Source: Dehalococcoidales bacterium (GTDB taxonomy: Bacteria; Chloroflexota; Dehalococcoidia; Dehalococcoidales; UBA5760). From it: a stretch of DNA of 20,576 nt. The notes below the pieces were generated by a model. It worked only from the letters and a program-made list of their open reading frames with translations. It was not told where the DNA came from and did no database searches. Positions within the stretch are counted from its first letter, which is position 1, and the number at the start of each line of letters is the position of its first letter. Shown in pieces: positions 14,293 through 20,576 of this stretch. Made by a program: the position numbers and the translations under genes. The stretch is taken from the NCBI GenBank assembly GCA_028717305.1, contig JAQUOC010000011.1, positions 1-20,576 on the forward strand, given 5' to 3'.

Positions 14293-15249
14293 TTGTACCT
14301 GGAACCAGACGATTTACCTCTCTATACGTTATTGTACGATGAGCAGTCTATGATGCAGATGATTTACAACCCAAAGCTCCACGGAAGCAGAATGACCATT
14401 ATCTGCTTCGTCTCCGGTTCGGGAACAGACTATCAGAAGATTGCTCAATCGAACCCCAACCACGACTACATTGTGTTCACGAACAGACCCGGTTGCGGGG
14501 GTGCGGAAAAAGCCAGAGCGAATAAACATATCACAATCGAACTAAGTCACCTACCGTACCTAAGGCCGGCAATAAAGAAGTATGGTTCGATGAACATTCC
14601 CAGAAACTGTCCGGCGAGGATAAAGTACGAGCAGGATGCGTGGCACCTTATAGAAGAAAAAACTGAAAAAGCACCCGACCTGATTTGCCTGGCAGGCTAT
14701 GATCAATGGCTAACCGATTGGACGGTAGACAGGTACCACCCGAAAATCCTCAATATTCATCCCGGGGATACCACCAAAGGTTACTCTGGCTTACACTGGA
14801 TACCCACCGCCAAAGCCATAATATCCGGCGATAAAGAGATAAGAGCAACTTTGTTCATTGTCGATAAGGGAGAAGATACAGGCATAATATTGGCTCAATC
14901 CAAACCTCTTGAAATAATCCCGACACTCAGGATGCTGGAATCACAGGGAATAAAGGGGCTGGTCAAAGGGTTCAACGAAGTGACCGGTTTTGCCATCAAG
15001 CAAGGCGTAACGAGTTATGATGATTTCGAGAAGGCGGCTGATAAAAAGCGGAAAGCAATCATGAAACAGCTATGTGATAATCTTCAGGACGCGCTTAAGA
15101 TAGCAGGAGACTGGGAGGTCTATCCGTTTGTGATACACACCCTGATAGCACAAGGACGCGTAGGGATAGACGGTAACACAGTTTATATTGACGGCAGGCC
15201 AATACCGGATTATGGATACAGGATGGAACAGCACCTACCCAAACTGTGA
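14293..15249 (+). CDS. Formyltransferase-fold protein (PurN/Fmt-like family)
   Basis: The product has up to 318 residues. The core (residues about 34-205) has the formyltransferase fold: MTIICFVSGSGT with a glycine-rich loop as in PurN, then KILNIHPGDTTKGYSGLHW and VDKGEDTGIILAQ. These supply the catalytic Asn154, His156 and Asp195 equivalents used with 10-formyl-tetrahydrofolate or related donors. It is too divergent and too long for PurN itself, so no pathway is assigned. The start is uncertain. The open frame begins at TTG 14293 with no good ribosome binding site, and ATG codons at 14350, 14353 or 14359 would remove about 20 residues. It is divergent from the radical SAM gene. Confidence 0.8.
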   Translation: MYLEPDDLPLYTLLYDEQSMMQMIYNPKLHGSRMTIICFVSGSGTDYQKIAQSNPNHDYIVFTNRPGCGGAEKARANKHITIELSHLPYLRPAIKKYGSMNIPRNCPARIKYEQDAWHLIEEKTEKAPDLICLAGYDQWLTDWTVDRYHPKILNIHPGDTTKGYSGLHWIPTAKAIISGDKEIRATLFIVDKGEDTGIILAQSKPLEIIPTLRMLESQGIKGLVKGFNEVTGFAIKQGVTSYDDFEKAADKKRKAIMKQLCDNLQDALKIAGDWEVYPFVIHTLIAQGRVGIDGNTVYIDGRPIPDYGYRMEQHLPKL

Positions 15250-15311
15250 ACATTACTATTAAGGAGGCTACGGTAGAGTTGGCTTATGGTCAATATTACA
15301 AAGGGATATAT

Positions 15312-15340
15312 TTGAGTCTATCCTAAAAAAAAGATATAAT
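15312..15340 (+). promoter_or_regulatory. Strong sigma-70-type promoter of the 28-residue ORF
   Basis: TTGAGT (15312-15317), a 17-bp A-rich spacer and a perfect TATAAT (15335-15340). Transcription would start near 15347, about 35 nt before the small ORF at 15381. Confidence 0.75.
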
Positions 15341-15380
15341 ACATCAATACTTATCTTACAGAAAAGGAGGACATGTTCCC

Positions 15381-15467
15381 ATGGGACACAAGGGTCCGGC
15401 CAAGGTTGGCTCAGGAAGCGCTTCCAAACCAGGACAGGCCAAGCCGTCTAAGCCAGAGAAGAAATAG
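15381..15467 (+). CDS. Small basic protein of 28 residues, unknown function
   Basis: I do not recognise this protein. It begins MGHKGPAKVGSG and ends KPSKPEKK. It is rich in Lys, Gly, Ser, Pro and Ala, with seven Lys, one His and one Glu. It is therefore strongly basic and probably disordered; there is no signal peptide or membrane segment. It has all parts of an expressed gene: a promoter at 15312-15340, AAGGAGG at 15364-15370 (10 nt before ATG), and an intrinsic terminator at 15490-15533. An overlapping ATG frame at 15373 (32 codons) has only 2 nt between ribosome binding site and start and looks less likely. The predicted transcript is about 190 nt. The alternative is a small RNA. Confidence 0.6.
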   Translation: MGHKGPAKVGSGSASKPGQAKPSKPEKK

Positions 15468-15489
15468 CTGAGTTCATCGATATTCCGTC

Positions 15490-15533
15490 TTTAGGGGAGC
15501 CGTGAGACATATCACGAGTCCCCTAAATTTTTT
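15490..15533 (+). terminator. Intrinsic terminator after the 28-residue ORF
   Basis: The stem TTTAGGGGA/TCCCCTAAA (15490-15498 with 15519-15527) encloses an inner stem CGTGA/TCACG and is followed directly by six T residues (15528-15533). There is no T-run on the opposite strand, so it acts on plus-strand transcription. Confidence 0.9.
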
Positions 15534-15649
15534 AGGTACCCGCAACATTAAAAACTGCCGACGAGAAATATTATGTTAACCCTATTTAGTGGTAAAGATT
15601 ACTTAGCAGCAACCAATGACATATGAAACCTGTGATTAAGTACATCTAA

Positions 15650-15835
15650 CTAGCGATCAATAAATAGTTTACCGGCTTTAGCCATATTTTCTTCGCCATA
15701 TTCGATAATATCGATAGTGACTACCTCCGGTTGAACCTTGAAGTGCTTGACCACCGCTTCGGTAATATCCTTTACCAGAGCCCTTTTCTGCTCGATAGTC
15801 CGCACCCCTTTTACTTTTACGGTCACTAATGGCAT
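15650..15835 (-). CDS. 4-oxalocrotonate tautomerase family protein
   Basis: This is a small (61-residue) tautomerase-superfamily subunit. From ATG 15835 the second residue is Pro (MPLVTVKVKG); after Met removal it becomes the catalytic Pro1 of the family. That decides the start over the in-frame TTG at 15841. AGGGGG lies upstream. The body, TIEQKRALVKDITEAVVKHF followed by VTIDIIEYGEENMAKAG, is typical. Members act on enol/keto acids as hexamers; the substrate here is unknown. It is the last gene of the minus-strand group with ferritin, cupin and membrane protein, 120 bp after the last of these. Confidence 0.88.
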   Translation of the reverse strand: MPLVTVKVKGVRTIEQKRALVKDITEAVVKHFKVQPEVVTIDIIEYGEENMAKAGKLFIDR

Positions 15836-15955
15836 TCTCAACCCCCTGATGAATTCACAAGAAAGCAGATAGGCACAGCGACTGGATTTGAATAGAACAT
15901 GAAGCTCATACCGGGAAGTTTACCGCAACAGCTGCCCCCGGCTACTCCAGATCCT

Positions 15956-16176
15956 TTAAGTACGCCCGGTAAAAGTGGCTATTGCTAAACCCACAAAGCC
16001 TGCTCCCAGCCCGATAAATACGCCGGGTAAAAAACTGCCTATCGCCCAGCCGATACCCATACCGATGAAGAGACCGGCCGGAATTATAAGCCCGGCGGCT
16101 TTCTTACGCTTTTCTGTAAGCGATTCCGTATCCTGTTCGGTAATTGAGTTTCTCGTATGGCCCTCTGGTTACTCAT
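15956..16176 (-). pseudogene. Small two-helix membrane protein, probably frameshifted near its start
   Basis: The minus-strand frame 15956-16168 encodes an acidic/basic stretch (RNSITEQDTESLTEKRKKAA), then two Gly-rich hydrophobic segments (GLIIPAGLFIGMGIGWAIG and GVFIGLGAGFVGLAIATF) and the end TGRT. This is clearly a coding pattern, but the frame has no ATG, GTG or TTG before its helices. It begins at the TAA of the cupin gene, being in the same frame. An ATG at 16176 overlapping the cupin stop (MSNQ) lies in another frame and stops after 31 codons. Adding one base shortly after this ATG would join it to the membrane frame, giving about 73 residues. So either a real one-base deletion, a sequencing error, or an unusual start. 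Confidence 0.55.
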
Positions 16177-16519
16177 ATTCCTTCGGTACTGCGCAAATCA
16201 TAACTAAGGGCTGGCTTTTCGACTTGTTTTTGTACTGGTGCTTTTCGCCCGGCAGAACAAGAGCGAAGTCCCCCTTCTTGAACTCCGTCTCCGCACCATT
16301 CTGATCGACTACCGCACCGCTGCCCTCAATGACGTAGTTGACGTGCTCAAAATCGTGTGCATGAAACGGCGTATGTCCACCCGGATCCAGTGTGAATACC
16401 CTGAAGGAAAAATTCGGTGAACCATCGGCCTTAGATATAGGGACCTGTTTATATGCCTTCTCAGCCCCTTCCATAGTAACAGGTGTTTTTACGACCGCTG
16501 CCAGAGTACATACTTTCAA
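16169..16519 (-). CDS. Cupin domain protein
   Basis: This is a single-domain cupin (beta-barrel, metal-binding) protein of 116 residues. The first cupin motif is GGHTPFHAHDFEHVNYVIEG, with His53, His55 and Glu58/His59 as likely ligands. The second is KGDFALVLPGEKHQYKN, with His94. The function of such small cupins cannot be read from sequence; many are metal-dependent sensors or enzymes. The start is TTG at 16519, supported by AGGAGG six bases upstream; the first in-frame ATG would cut 15 residues. It lies 54 bp after the half-ferritin gene, so it is probably cotranscribed. Confidence 0.87.
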   Translation of the reverse strand: MKVCTLAAVVKTPVTMEGAEKAYKQVPISKADGSPNFSFRVFTLDPGGHTPFHAHDFEHVNYVIEGSGAVVDQNGAETEFKKGDFALVLPGEKHQYKNKSKSQPLVMICAVPKEYE

Positions 16520-16573
16520 TATTATCCTCCTGATATTTATAGTCCTTGGGTCCTTGGGCTTCAGAGACCCGCT

Positions 16574-16882
16574 TTATCCCTTGCCCGATTTATTTATTTC
16601 TTCTTCAACTTCTTCCGCGCCTTCGTTGTAGAATCCTTCTTCGTCCGGGGCGAGATGTTTTAGCAGCCTGAGGAACTCGCCGGCATGTACTCTTTCTTCA
16701 TCAGCAATATCTTTAAGCACCGCCATAGCCAGCTTGTCGTCTATTGACTCCGCGAGCTGCATGTACATCTGTACTGCTTCATACTCGGCAGCAACCATAA
16801 AACGTATTGCACGAATTAACTCTTCGTGACTTAGCTTCCGGCTGCTGGCAAGACCTGAAAACGGCGAACTGAAGTCCGGCAT
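16574..16882 (-). CDS. Encapsulin-cargo-type half-ferritin (EncFtn-like, rubrerythrin-related)
   Basis: This 102-residue ferritin-like protein has only two main helices, so two chains are needed for one four-helix di-iron site. Metal ligands are Glu33 (AAEYEA) and Glu63-x-x-His66 (DEERVH). The spacing Glu-30-Glu-3-His equals that of Glu32, Glu62 and His65 of the Rhodospirillum rubrum encapsulated ferritin EncFtn. The sequence also resembles the ferritin-like domain fused to Pyrococcus encapsulin. The expected role is ferroxidase and iron handling in oxidative stress. No encapsulin shell gene is in this window, and the C-terminus (EEVEEEINKSGKG) has no obvious targeting peptide. GGGAGGTG precedes ATG 16882. 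Confidence 0.82.
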   Translation of the reverse strand: MPDFSSPFSGLASSRKLSHEELIRAIRFMVAAEYEAVQMYMQLAESIDDKLAMAVLKDIADEERVHAGEFLRLLKHLAPDEEGFYNEGAEEVEEEINKSGKG

Positions 16883-16977
16883 AACTCACCTCCCTACAGG
16901 TCACCCTGATACGTTTTTAACTATACCCCGGTCATAAAGGTGGAACTGGCACGCTGTTTAATCCGTTACTCTTAAAA

Positions 16978-17006
16978 TATATAATACTTCCCGACCGCAT
17001 TGTCAA
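16978..17006 (-). promoter_or_regulatory. Promoter of the half-ferritin/cupin group
   Basis: On the minus strand a perfect TTGACA (17001-17006), 17-bp spacer and TATATA (16978-16983). The start would be near 16971, leaving a leader of about 88 nt before the half-ferritin ATG. I see no clear hairpin in the leader. Confidence 0.78.
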
Positions 17007-17086
17007 TTTGTCCCGTCACCAGGTCAACCCGGCCGCTTTTTACAGTCATGTCTGCTTAAGAATGATATAATCGTCTGGGGGAAGTA

Positions 17087-17656
17087 ATGATAGATAAAAA
17101 GACTATCGAGATTGAAGATGTGGGATTAGTCCTGTTTGAAAGAAGCCAGCGGGCTAAACACATAATCATATCGGTGAGACCTCTTCAGGGGGTTCGGGTA
17201 GCTGTTCCTTATTCATCATCCCTTAAGAAAGCTGAGGCATTTGTCCATACCAAGAAAGCGTGGATTAACCGGCACCTCGAAAAAATGAAGCAACATGAGC
17301 AGAAGGACAATTACAACCCTGCTGAAACAGATTACATCGATGAAACAAAAGCAAGAAAAATGCTGGCGCAGCGTCTCGAATCGCTGGCGAGCAAATTCGG
17401 CTTCTGCTACAACAGGGTATTTATCCGGAATCAAAGGACACGATGGGACAGCTGCTCCAGTAAAAATAACATCAGCCTGAACATTAAGCTCGTCAGACTC
17501 CCGGAAGAGCTGGTTGATTACGTTATGCTGCATGAGCTTGTCCATACCAGAATAAAGAACCACAGCAAGTTTTTCTGGCAAGAGATGGATAAACTGGTCG
17601 GAGCCGGGAAGCAAATAGCCTCCCGGCTGAGGGTTTATGGCGTGGAACTGTACTAG
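17087..17656 (+). CDS. YgjP-like (DUF45) zinc metallopeptidase
   Basis: A predicted zinc-dependent metallopeptidase of the YgjP/DUF45 type, 189 residues, cytoplasmic. The C-terminal half has the family signature: RTRWDSCSSKNNISLNIKLV (117-136), LPEELVDYVMLHELVHTRIK with HELVH at 149-153, then NHSKFFW with His159 as the likely third ligand. The N-terminal half is a beta-rich region (HIIISVRPLQGVRVAVP) usual for the family. Substrates are unknown. GGGGGAAG precedes ATG 17087. A TATAAT at 17066-17071 would give a very short leader. It ends 24 bp from the convergent panE. Confidence 0.85.
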   Translation: MIDKKTIEIEDVGLVLFERSQRAKHIIISVRPLQGVRVAVPYSSSLKKAEAFVHTKKAWINRHLEKMKQHEQKDNYNPAETDYIDETKARKMLAQRLESLASKFGFCYNRVFIRNQRTRWDSCSSKNNISLNIKLVRLPEELVDYVMLHELVHTRIKNHSKFFWQEMDKLVGAGKQIASRLRVYGVELY

Positions 17657-17680
17657 ATAACAGTACTTTGTAAAATCGTA

Positions 17681-18589
17681 TTATGACGATAGCTTTATTG
17701 CCCCGTAGATCAGCTCATTCACCGGTACGTCTATACCAAGTTGCTCAGCCAGACGGACTAATGTCCCGTTCAGCGTCTCAATCTCGGTAGGTCTGCCATT
17801 CTCGACATCAACCAGGAGAGAAGACTTAGAATCCGGCGTGAATTCCTCGGTGATTCCCATCACCTTATCGAACATATTATCGGGAATATCGATTCCAAGT
17901 GTATTGGCCACCTCAATCGATTCTCTAACGCATCTCGTATAGACTTTCCTTGTCGCCGGGTTAGACAAGACCGCGCCGATACTGGCTCTGCACACAGCCG
18001 TCATACCGGAAAAAGCATTGATCAGGATAAACTTCTGCCACAGGTCCCGCGTGATATTATCAGAGATACGGGCATCGATTCCCGCACTCCTCATAATCTC
18101 CTCTATCTTTCGCAGTTGTTCATTATCTTTTGCATTCCTATCGCCGAAAACAAGCTTCCTCAACTCACCGGATTGTACAATTAATCCGGGGGCAGCCCTG
18201 ACAGCGCTTAAAAAAGCCAGGCCGGGAAATACCTTCGCATTATCGATATACTTCTTGATCTCAATATCATTGTCTATTCCGTTCTGAAACGAGATAATAA
18301 CCGTGTTGCTACTGACTACCTTTGACAACTGTCGGGCCACATCAGCAGAGTCATACGTCTTGACAGCCAGAATTATTAGTTCCGGATCGGTAATTTCTGC
18401 TATAGCCGCCACGGTTTGGGCAGGTTTAATCTGATACTCTCCATGAACGCTTCTGATCGCCAGGCCGTGTTTTCTTATTGCCGCCAGGTGCTCCCCCCTG
18501 GCCAGAAAGGTAACGTCAGCACCCGCCCCGGCCAGGAGACTGCCGAAATATCCTCCGACTCCCCCACTGCCTACAATGAATATTCGCAT
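17681..18589 (-). CDS. panE: 2-dehydropantoate 2-reductase (ketopantoate reductase)
   Basis: This NADPH-dependent enzyme reduces ketopantoate to pantoate for coenzyme A synthesis. From ATG 18589 it has 302 residues and begins MRIFIVGSGGVGGYFG, with the dinucleotide-binding GxGGVG at residues 7-12. Residues matching the known active site are Asn103 (SFQNGIDN), Lys186 (DLWQKFILINAFSGMTA) and Glu269/271 (ENGRPTEIETLNG). An in-frame ATG 33 bp upstream adds unconserved residues. No clear ribosome binding site lies before 18589, so a leaderless mRNA is possible. Paralogues with other keto acid substrates exist, so the exact substrate is likely but not proven. It is divergent from lysA. Confidence 0.87.
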   Translation of the reverse strand: MRIFIVGSGGVGGYFGSLLAGAGADVTFLARGEHLAAIRKHGLAIRSVHGEYQIKPAQTVAAIAEITDPELIILAVKTYDSADVARQLSKVVSSNTVIISFQNGIDNDIEIKKYIDNAKVFPGLAFLSAVRAAPGLIVQSGELRKLVFGDRNAKDNEQLRKIEEIMRSAGIDARISDNITRDLWQKFILINAFSGMTAVCRASIGAVLSNPATRKVYTRCVRESIEVANTLGIDIPDNMFDKVMGITEEFTPDSKSSLLVDVENGRPTEIETLNGTLVRLAEQLGIDVPVNELIYGAIKLSS

Positions 18590-18687
18590 CGCACGGTACA
18601 CTATATCATAACCATGCGGCATCGACTACTATTACCGGAAGGTACCATCCCCGATACCTGTTGCTTCCGAACCTGCGCAGGAGTAAA

Positions 18688-18786
18688 ATGACTATGTTAC
18701 TGCTCATCATGCTTTTCAAGCCAATCCCGATAATGCATAGATATATTTTCGTGAGGATAGATAGAGAAGCCAACCCATTCAGCTAA
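18688..18786 (+). CDS. Possible 32-residue ORF upstream of lysA
   Basis: Starts MTMLLLIMLFKPIPIM and ends NPFS. It has AGGAG four bases before its ATG and ends 23 bp before the lysA GTG. It has a hydrophobic N-terminus. It is in conflict with a possible lysA promoter (TTGCTT, 17 bp, TAAAAT at 18684-18689) that would start transcription inside it. It could be a leader peptide, a small membrane peptide, or chance. No homology is recognised. Confidence 0.2.
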   Translation: MTMLLLIMLFKPIPIMHRYIFVRIDREANPFS

Positions 18787-18809
18787 TATGAAACCCGGAG
18801 GAATGAACC

Positions 18810-20126
18810 GTGAACGAACAAATTGCCCGACTGATTCTGCTTCCATCGACGGCTGAGGTGAATAGCAGGGGCCACCTCATAATCGGCGGCTGTGACACCG
18901 TGGAGCTAACCACCGAATTCGGCACGCCACTTTATCTATTCGATGAGTCGAGCCTCCGTAGCAGGTGCGCAGAGTTTAAGGCGGAGTTTCACAAGCGTTT
19001 CGAAGATACTGCCATCCTTTACGCCTGCAAGGCTTTCCTCAATAAAGCCCTGATAACTCTATTTATGGAGGAGGGCTTGGGTATGGATGTCGTCTCCGGT
19101 GGGGAGATCAGCATCGCTCGATCGGTTGGCTTCCCAATGAACAAGGTCTGTTTCCCGGGCAACAACAAGTCGACTGAGGAACTCATCCTGGCTCTAGAGG
19201 CTGGCGTTGGTCGTATCGTTGTCGACAACTTCCACGAGCTTGAAACGCTGGGGAAGGTAGCCAGGACGAAGGGTAGTAAAGCAGATATACTAATACGCAT
19301 CTCTCCCGGCGTAGATCCCAAAACGCATCAATATATTACTACCGGAAACGTCGACAGCAAGTTCGGCTTTCCCATGGTTAAAGGTGAAGAAGCCGTGGTC
19401 AAAGCCATGTCTATGCCTGAAATTAATCTGATGGGGCTGCACTTTCATATAGGCTCCCAGATATTCGAAACCGAGCCATTTCAGCAGGCTGTCAAGATTA
19501 TGATTAAGTTTGCCGCCGACATGAACCGGAAACACGGCTTTATGCTTAAGGAATTGAGCGTTGGCGGGGGATATGCTATTCAATACACCCTGGATGCTCC
19601 GGCTCCGCCGATATCGGTCTATGCCGAGGCGATAACGTCCAGCATCATCAGCCAGTGTCAAAGGTTCAAAATGAAACTACCTAAACTGATTATCGAGCCG
19701 GGGAGATCAATGGTGGGGCAGGCCGGGATTGCCTTATATACAGCAGGGGCAGTTAAGGATATTCCTGGTGTCAGGTGCTACGTTTCCGTAGACGGGGGTA
19801 TGGCCGATAATATCTGCCCGGCCCTTTACGGGACCAGGCTGGAAGCGGTAGTGGCTAACGATATGAGAAAACAGGTAGCCGGAGAGGTAACCATCGCCGG
19901 TAAGTTCTGCGAATCCGGTGACATATTAATCAGAGGCATAAAACTACCTCAAGTTTCAGCAGGTGATATTCTTGCGGTCGCCGGATGCGGCGCTTACAGT
20001 TTACCGAAGGCGGCAAACTACAACGCCTCGTTTAGGCCGGCAGTGGTACTGGTTAAAGATGGTAAGGCACGCCTTATCAGGAGCCGGGAAACCCTCGAGG
20101 ACCTGACCAGACATGATATAATCTAG
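18810..20126 (+). CDS. lysA: Diaminopimelate decarboxylase
   Basis: This PLP enzyme of the alanine-racemase fold (type III) catalyses the last step of lysine synthesis, meso-diaminopimelate to L-lysine. The 438-residue product has the PLP lysine Lys74 (LYACKAF), GLHFHIGSQ (209-217), the phosphate-binding GGGY (252-255), EPGRS (296-300), the substrate-side CESGD (Cys367) and GAYSLPKAANYN (395-405). The start is GTG 18810 after GGAGG; an out-of-frame ATG at 18803 is rejected. It is a normal full-length family member. A related decarboxylase acting on other amino acids is possible but less likely given the CESGD block. Confidence 0.93.
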   Translation: MNEQIARLILLPSTAEVNSRGHLIIGGCDTVELTTEFGTPLYLFDESSLRSRCAEFKAEFHKRFEDTAILYACKAFLNKALITLFMEEGLGMDVVSGGEISIARSVGFPMNKVCFPGNNKSTEELILALEAGVGRIVVDNFHELETLGKVARTKGSKADILIRISPGVDPKTHQYITTGNVDSKFGFPMVKGEEAVVKAMSMPEINLMGLHFHIGSQIFETEPFQQAVKIMIKFAADMNRKHGFMLKELSVGGGYAIQYTLDAPAPPISVYAEAITSSIISQCQRFKMKLPKLIIEPGRSMVGQAGIALYTAGAVKDIPGVRCYVSVDGGMADNICPALYGTRLEAVVANDMRKQVAGEVTIAGKFCESGDILIRGIKLPQVSAGDILAVAGCGAYSLPKAANYNASFRPAVVLVKDGKARLIRSRETLEDLTRHDII

Positions 20127-20275
20127 AGCAATCAAGACAACAATTTGGTCATGGTTCTCCCACGCCCACTGTATCCCTACCCGATTCGGGCAAATATTCT
20201 CATGAAGTAAAGTAAAATAAAGACTCCGCAAAGGGAGAGAAAAACATCAACGTTAGTCATAAGGAGCAGGATAAG

Positions 20276-20576
20276 TTGTTTCGTTTGAAGATGATTCTGT
20301 GCGTTCTATGTATTTTCTTAGCGGGATTGGCTCCGGCCATCAGTTCCTGCCGTCCGGCTTCAGTACCGGATATACCGGCCCGCAGCTGGAAAATGAGCGT
20401 GGTGACTAACGAAGACTCGTCGTGGGCCAAGGGAGCGCATTTGTTCGCCGAACTGGTCAAACAGAGAACTAACGGCCGGATACAAATAACCGTCTACCCT
20501 GACGGCGAGCTGGCCAATGGAGACCAGGTAGAAGAGCTGAACATGCTGCAAGAAGGCAGCATCAACTTCACCTATC
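20276..20576 (+). CDS. TRAP transporter DctP-type solute-binding lipoprotein (3' end outside window)
   Basis: This is the extracytoplasmic ligand-binding subunit of a TRAP transporter, importing an organic acid or related solute. I read it from TTG 20276, which has AAGGAG at 20261-20266. A short basic start is followed by a hydrophobic signal segment (MILCVLCIFLAGLAPAISSC). ISSC is a plausible lipobox, with the Cys at residue 24 as lipid anchor. The mature part begins with the DctP pattern: SSWAKGAHLFAELVKQRTNGRIQITVYPDGELANG, then GDQVEELNMLQEGSINFTY (residues about 48-100). The 101st codon is cut by the window end. Permease genes are expected downstream but not visible. Confidence 0.85.
   Translation, partial: MFRLKMILCVLCIFLAGLAPAISSCRPASVPDIPARSWKMSVVTNEDSSWAKGAHLFAELVKQRTNGRIQITVYPDGELANGDQVEELNMLQEGSINFTY

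Noticed and set aside
15872..15915. Second tRNA-like fragment (GGCACAGCGACTGGATTTGAA)
   Set aside because: Only the T-loop motif fits. The opposite T-stem strand does not pair and the acceptor register is wrong.
15975..16304. 109-codon plus-strand ORF (MAIAKPTKPAPSP)
   Set aside because: Antisense to the membrane protein and cupin frames, which show clear family and hydrophobic patterns.
18416..18691. 91-codon plus-strand ORF
   Set aside because: Mostly antisense to the conserved NADPH-binding start of panE; no ribosome binding site or domain.

Overview
This window looks like a chromosomal segment of a free-living bacterium of moderate GC content. My best guess is a Chloroflexota lineage of the Dehalococcoidia type. 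The inference rests on a str/S10 ribosomal gene order without tuf, an archaeal-type dUTPase-like protein, a TRAP-type binding lipoprotein, and frequent TTG/GTG starts. The phylum call is an inference and was not tested by any search.

Left part (1-7868, all minus strand): one long ribosomal transcription unit. It starts at a good sigma-70-type promoter (7839-7868) and runs through a leader with two back-to-back hairpins. The order is rpsL, rpsG, fusA, rpsJ, rplC, rplD, rplW, rplB, rpsS, rplV, rpsC. rpsC starts with TTG inside the end of rplV and leaves the window at base 1. After a normal S3 core of about 206 residues it carries a long low-complexity tail, including four almost identical 72-bp (24-residue) in-frame repeats.

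Middle part (7977-14027): a minus-strand group of a dUTPase/dCTP deaminase family protein, an ICMT-like membrane methyltransferase and a flavodoxin, a tRNA 3'-end remnant, and a NYN nuclease with a LOTUS-like domain. Next come a plus-strand cysteine synthase and an MscL channel with a zinc-ribbon tail, then a minus-strand B12-type radical SAM protein. The radical SAM protein has a CX9CX2C cluster motif and a duplicated N-terminal segment.

Right part (14028-20576): a formyltransferase-fold protein. It is followed by a compact independent unit (promoter, Shine-Dalgarno, 28-residue basic ORF, strong terminator) that I regard as the best candidate for something undescribed. Then comes a minus-strand cluster with a strong promoter: an encapsulin-cargo-type half-ferritin, a cupin, an apparently frameshifted two-helix membrane protein, and a 4-oxalocrotonate tautomerase-like protein. 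The window ends with a YgjP-like metallopeptidase, ketopantoate reductase, diaminopimelate decarboxylase, and the start of a DctP-type TRAP binding lipoprotein.

The left third is conserved translation machinery. The rest is mixed metabolic and stress-related genes. I saw no CRISPR array, insertion sequence, integrase, rRNA or complete tRNA. Apart from the cut-off ends, every gap above 200 bases is described below.
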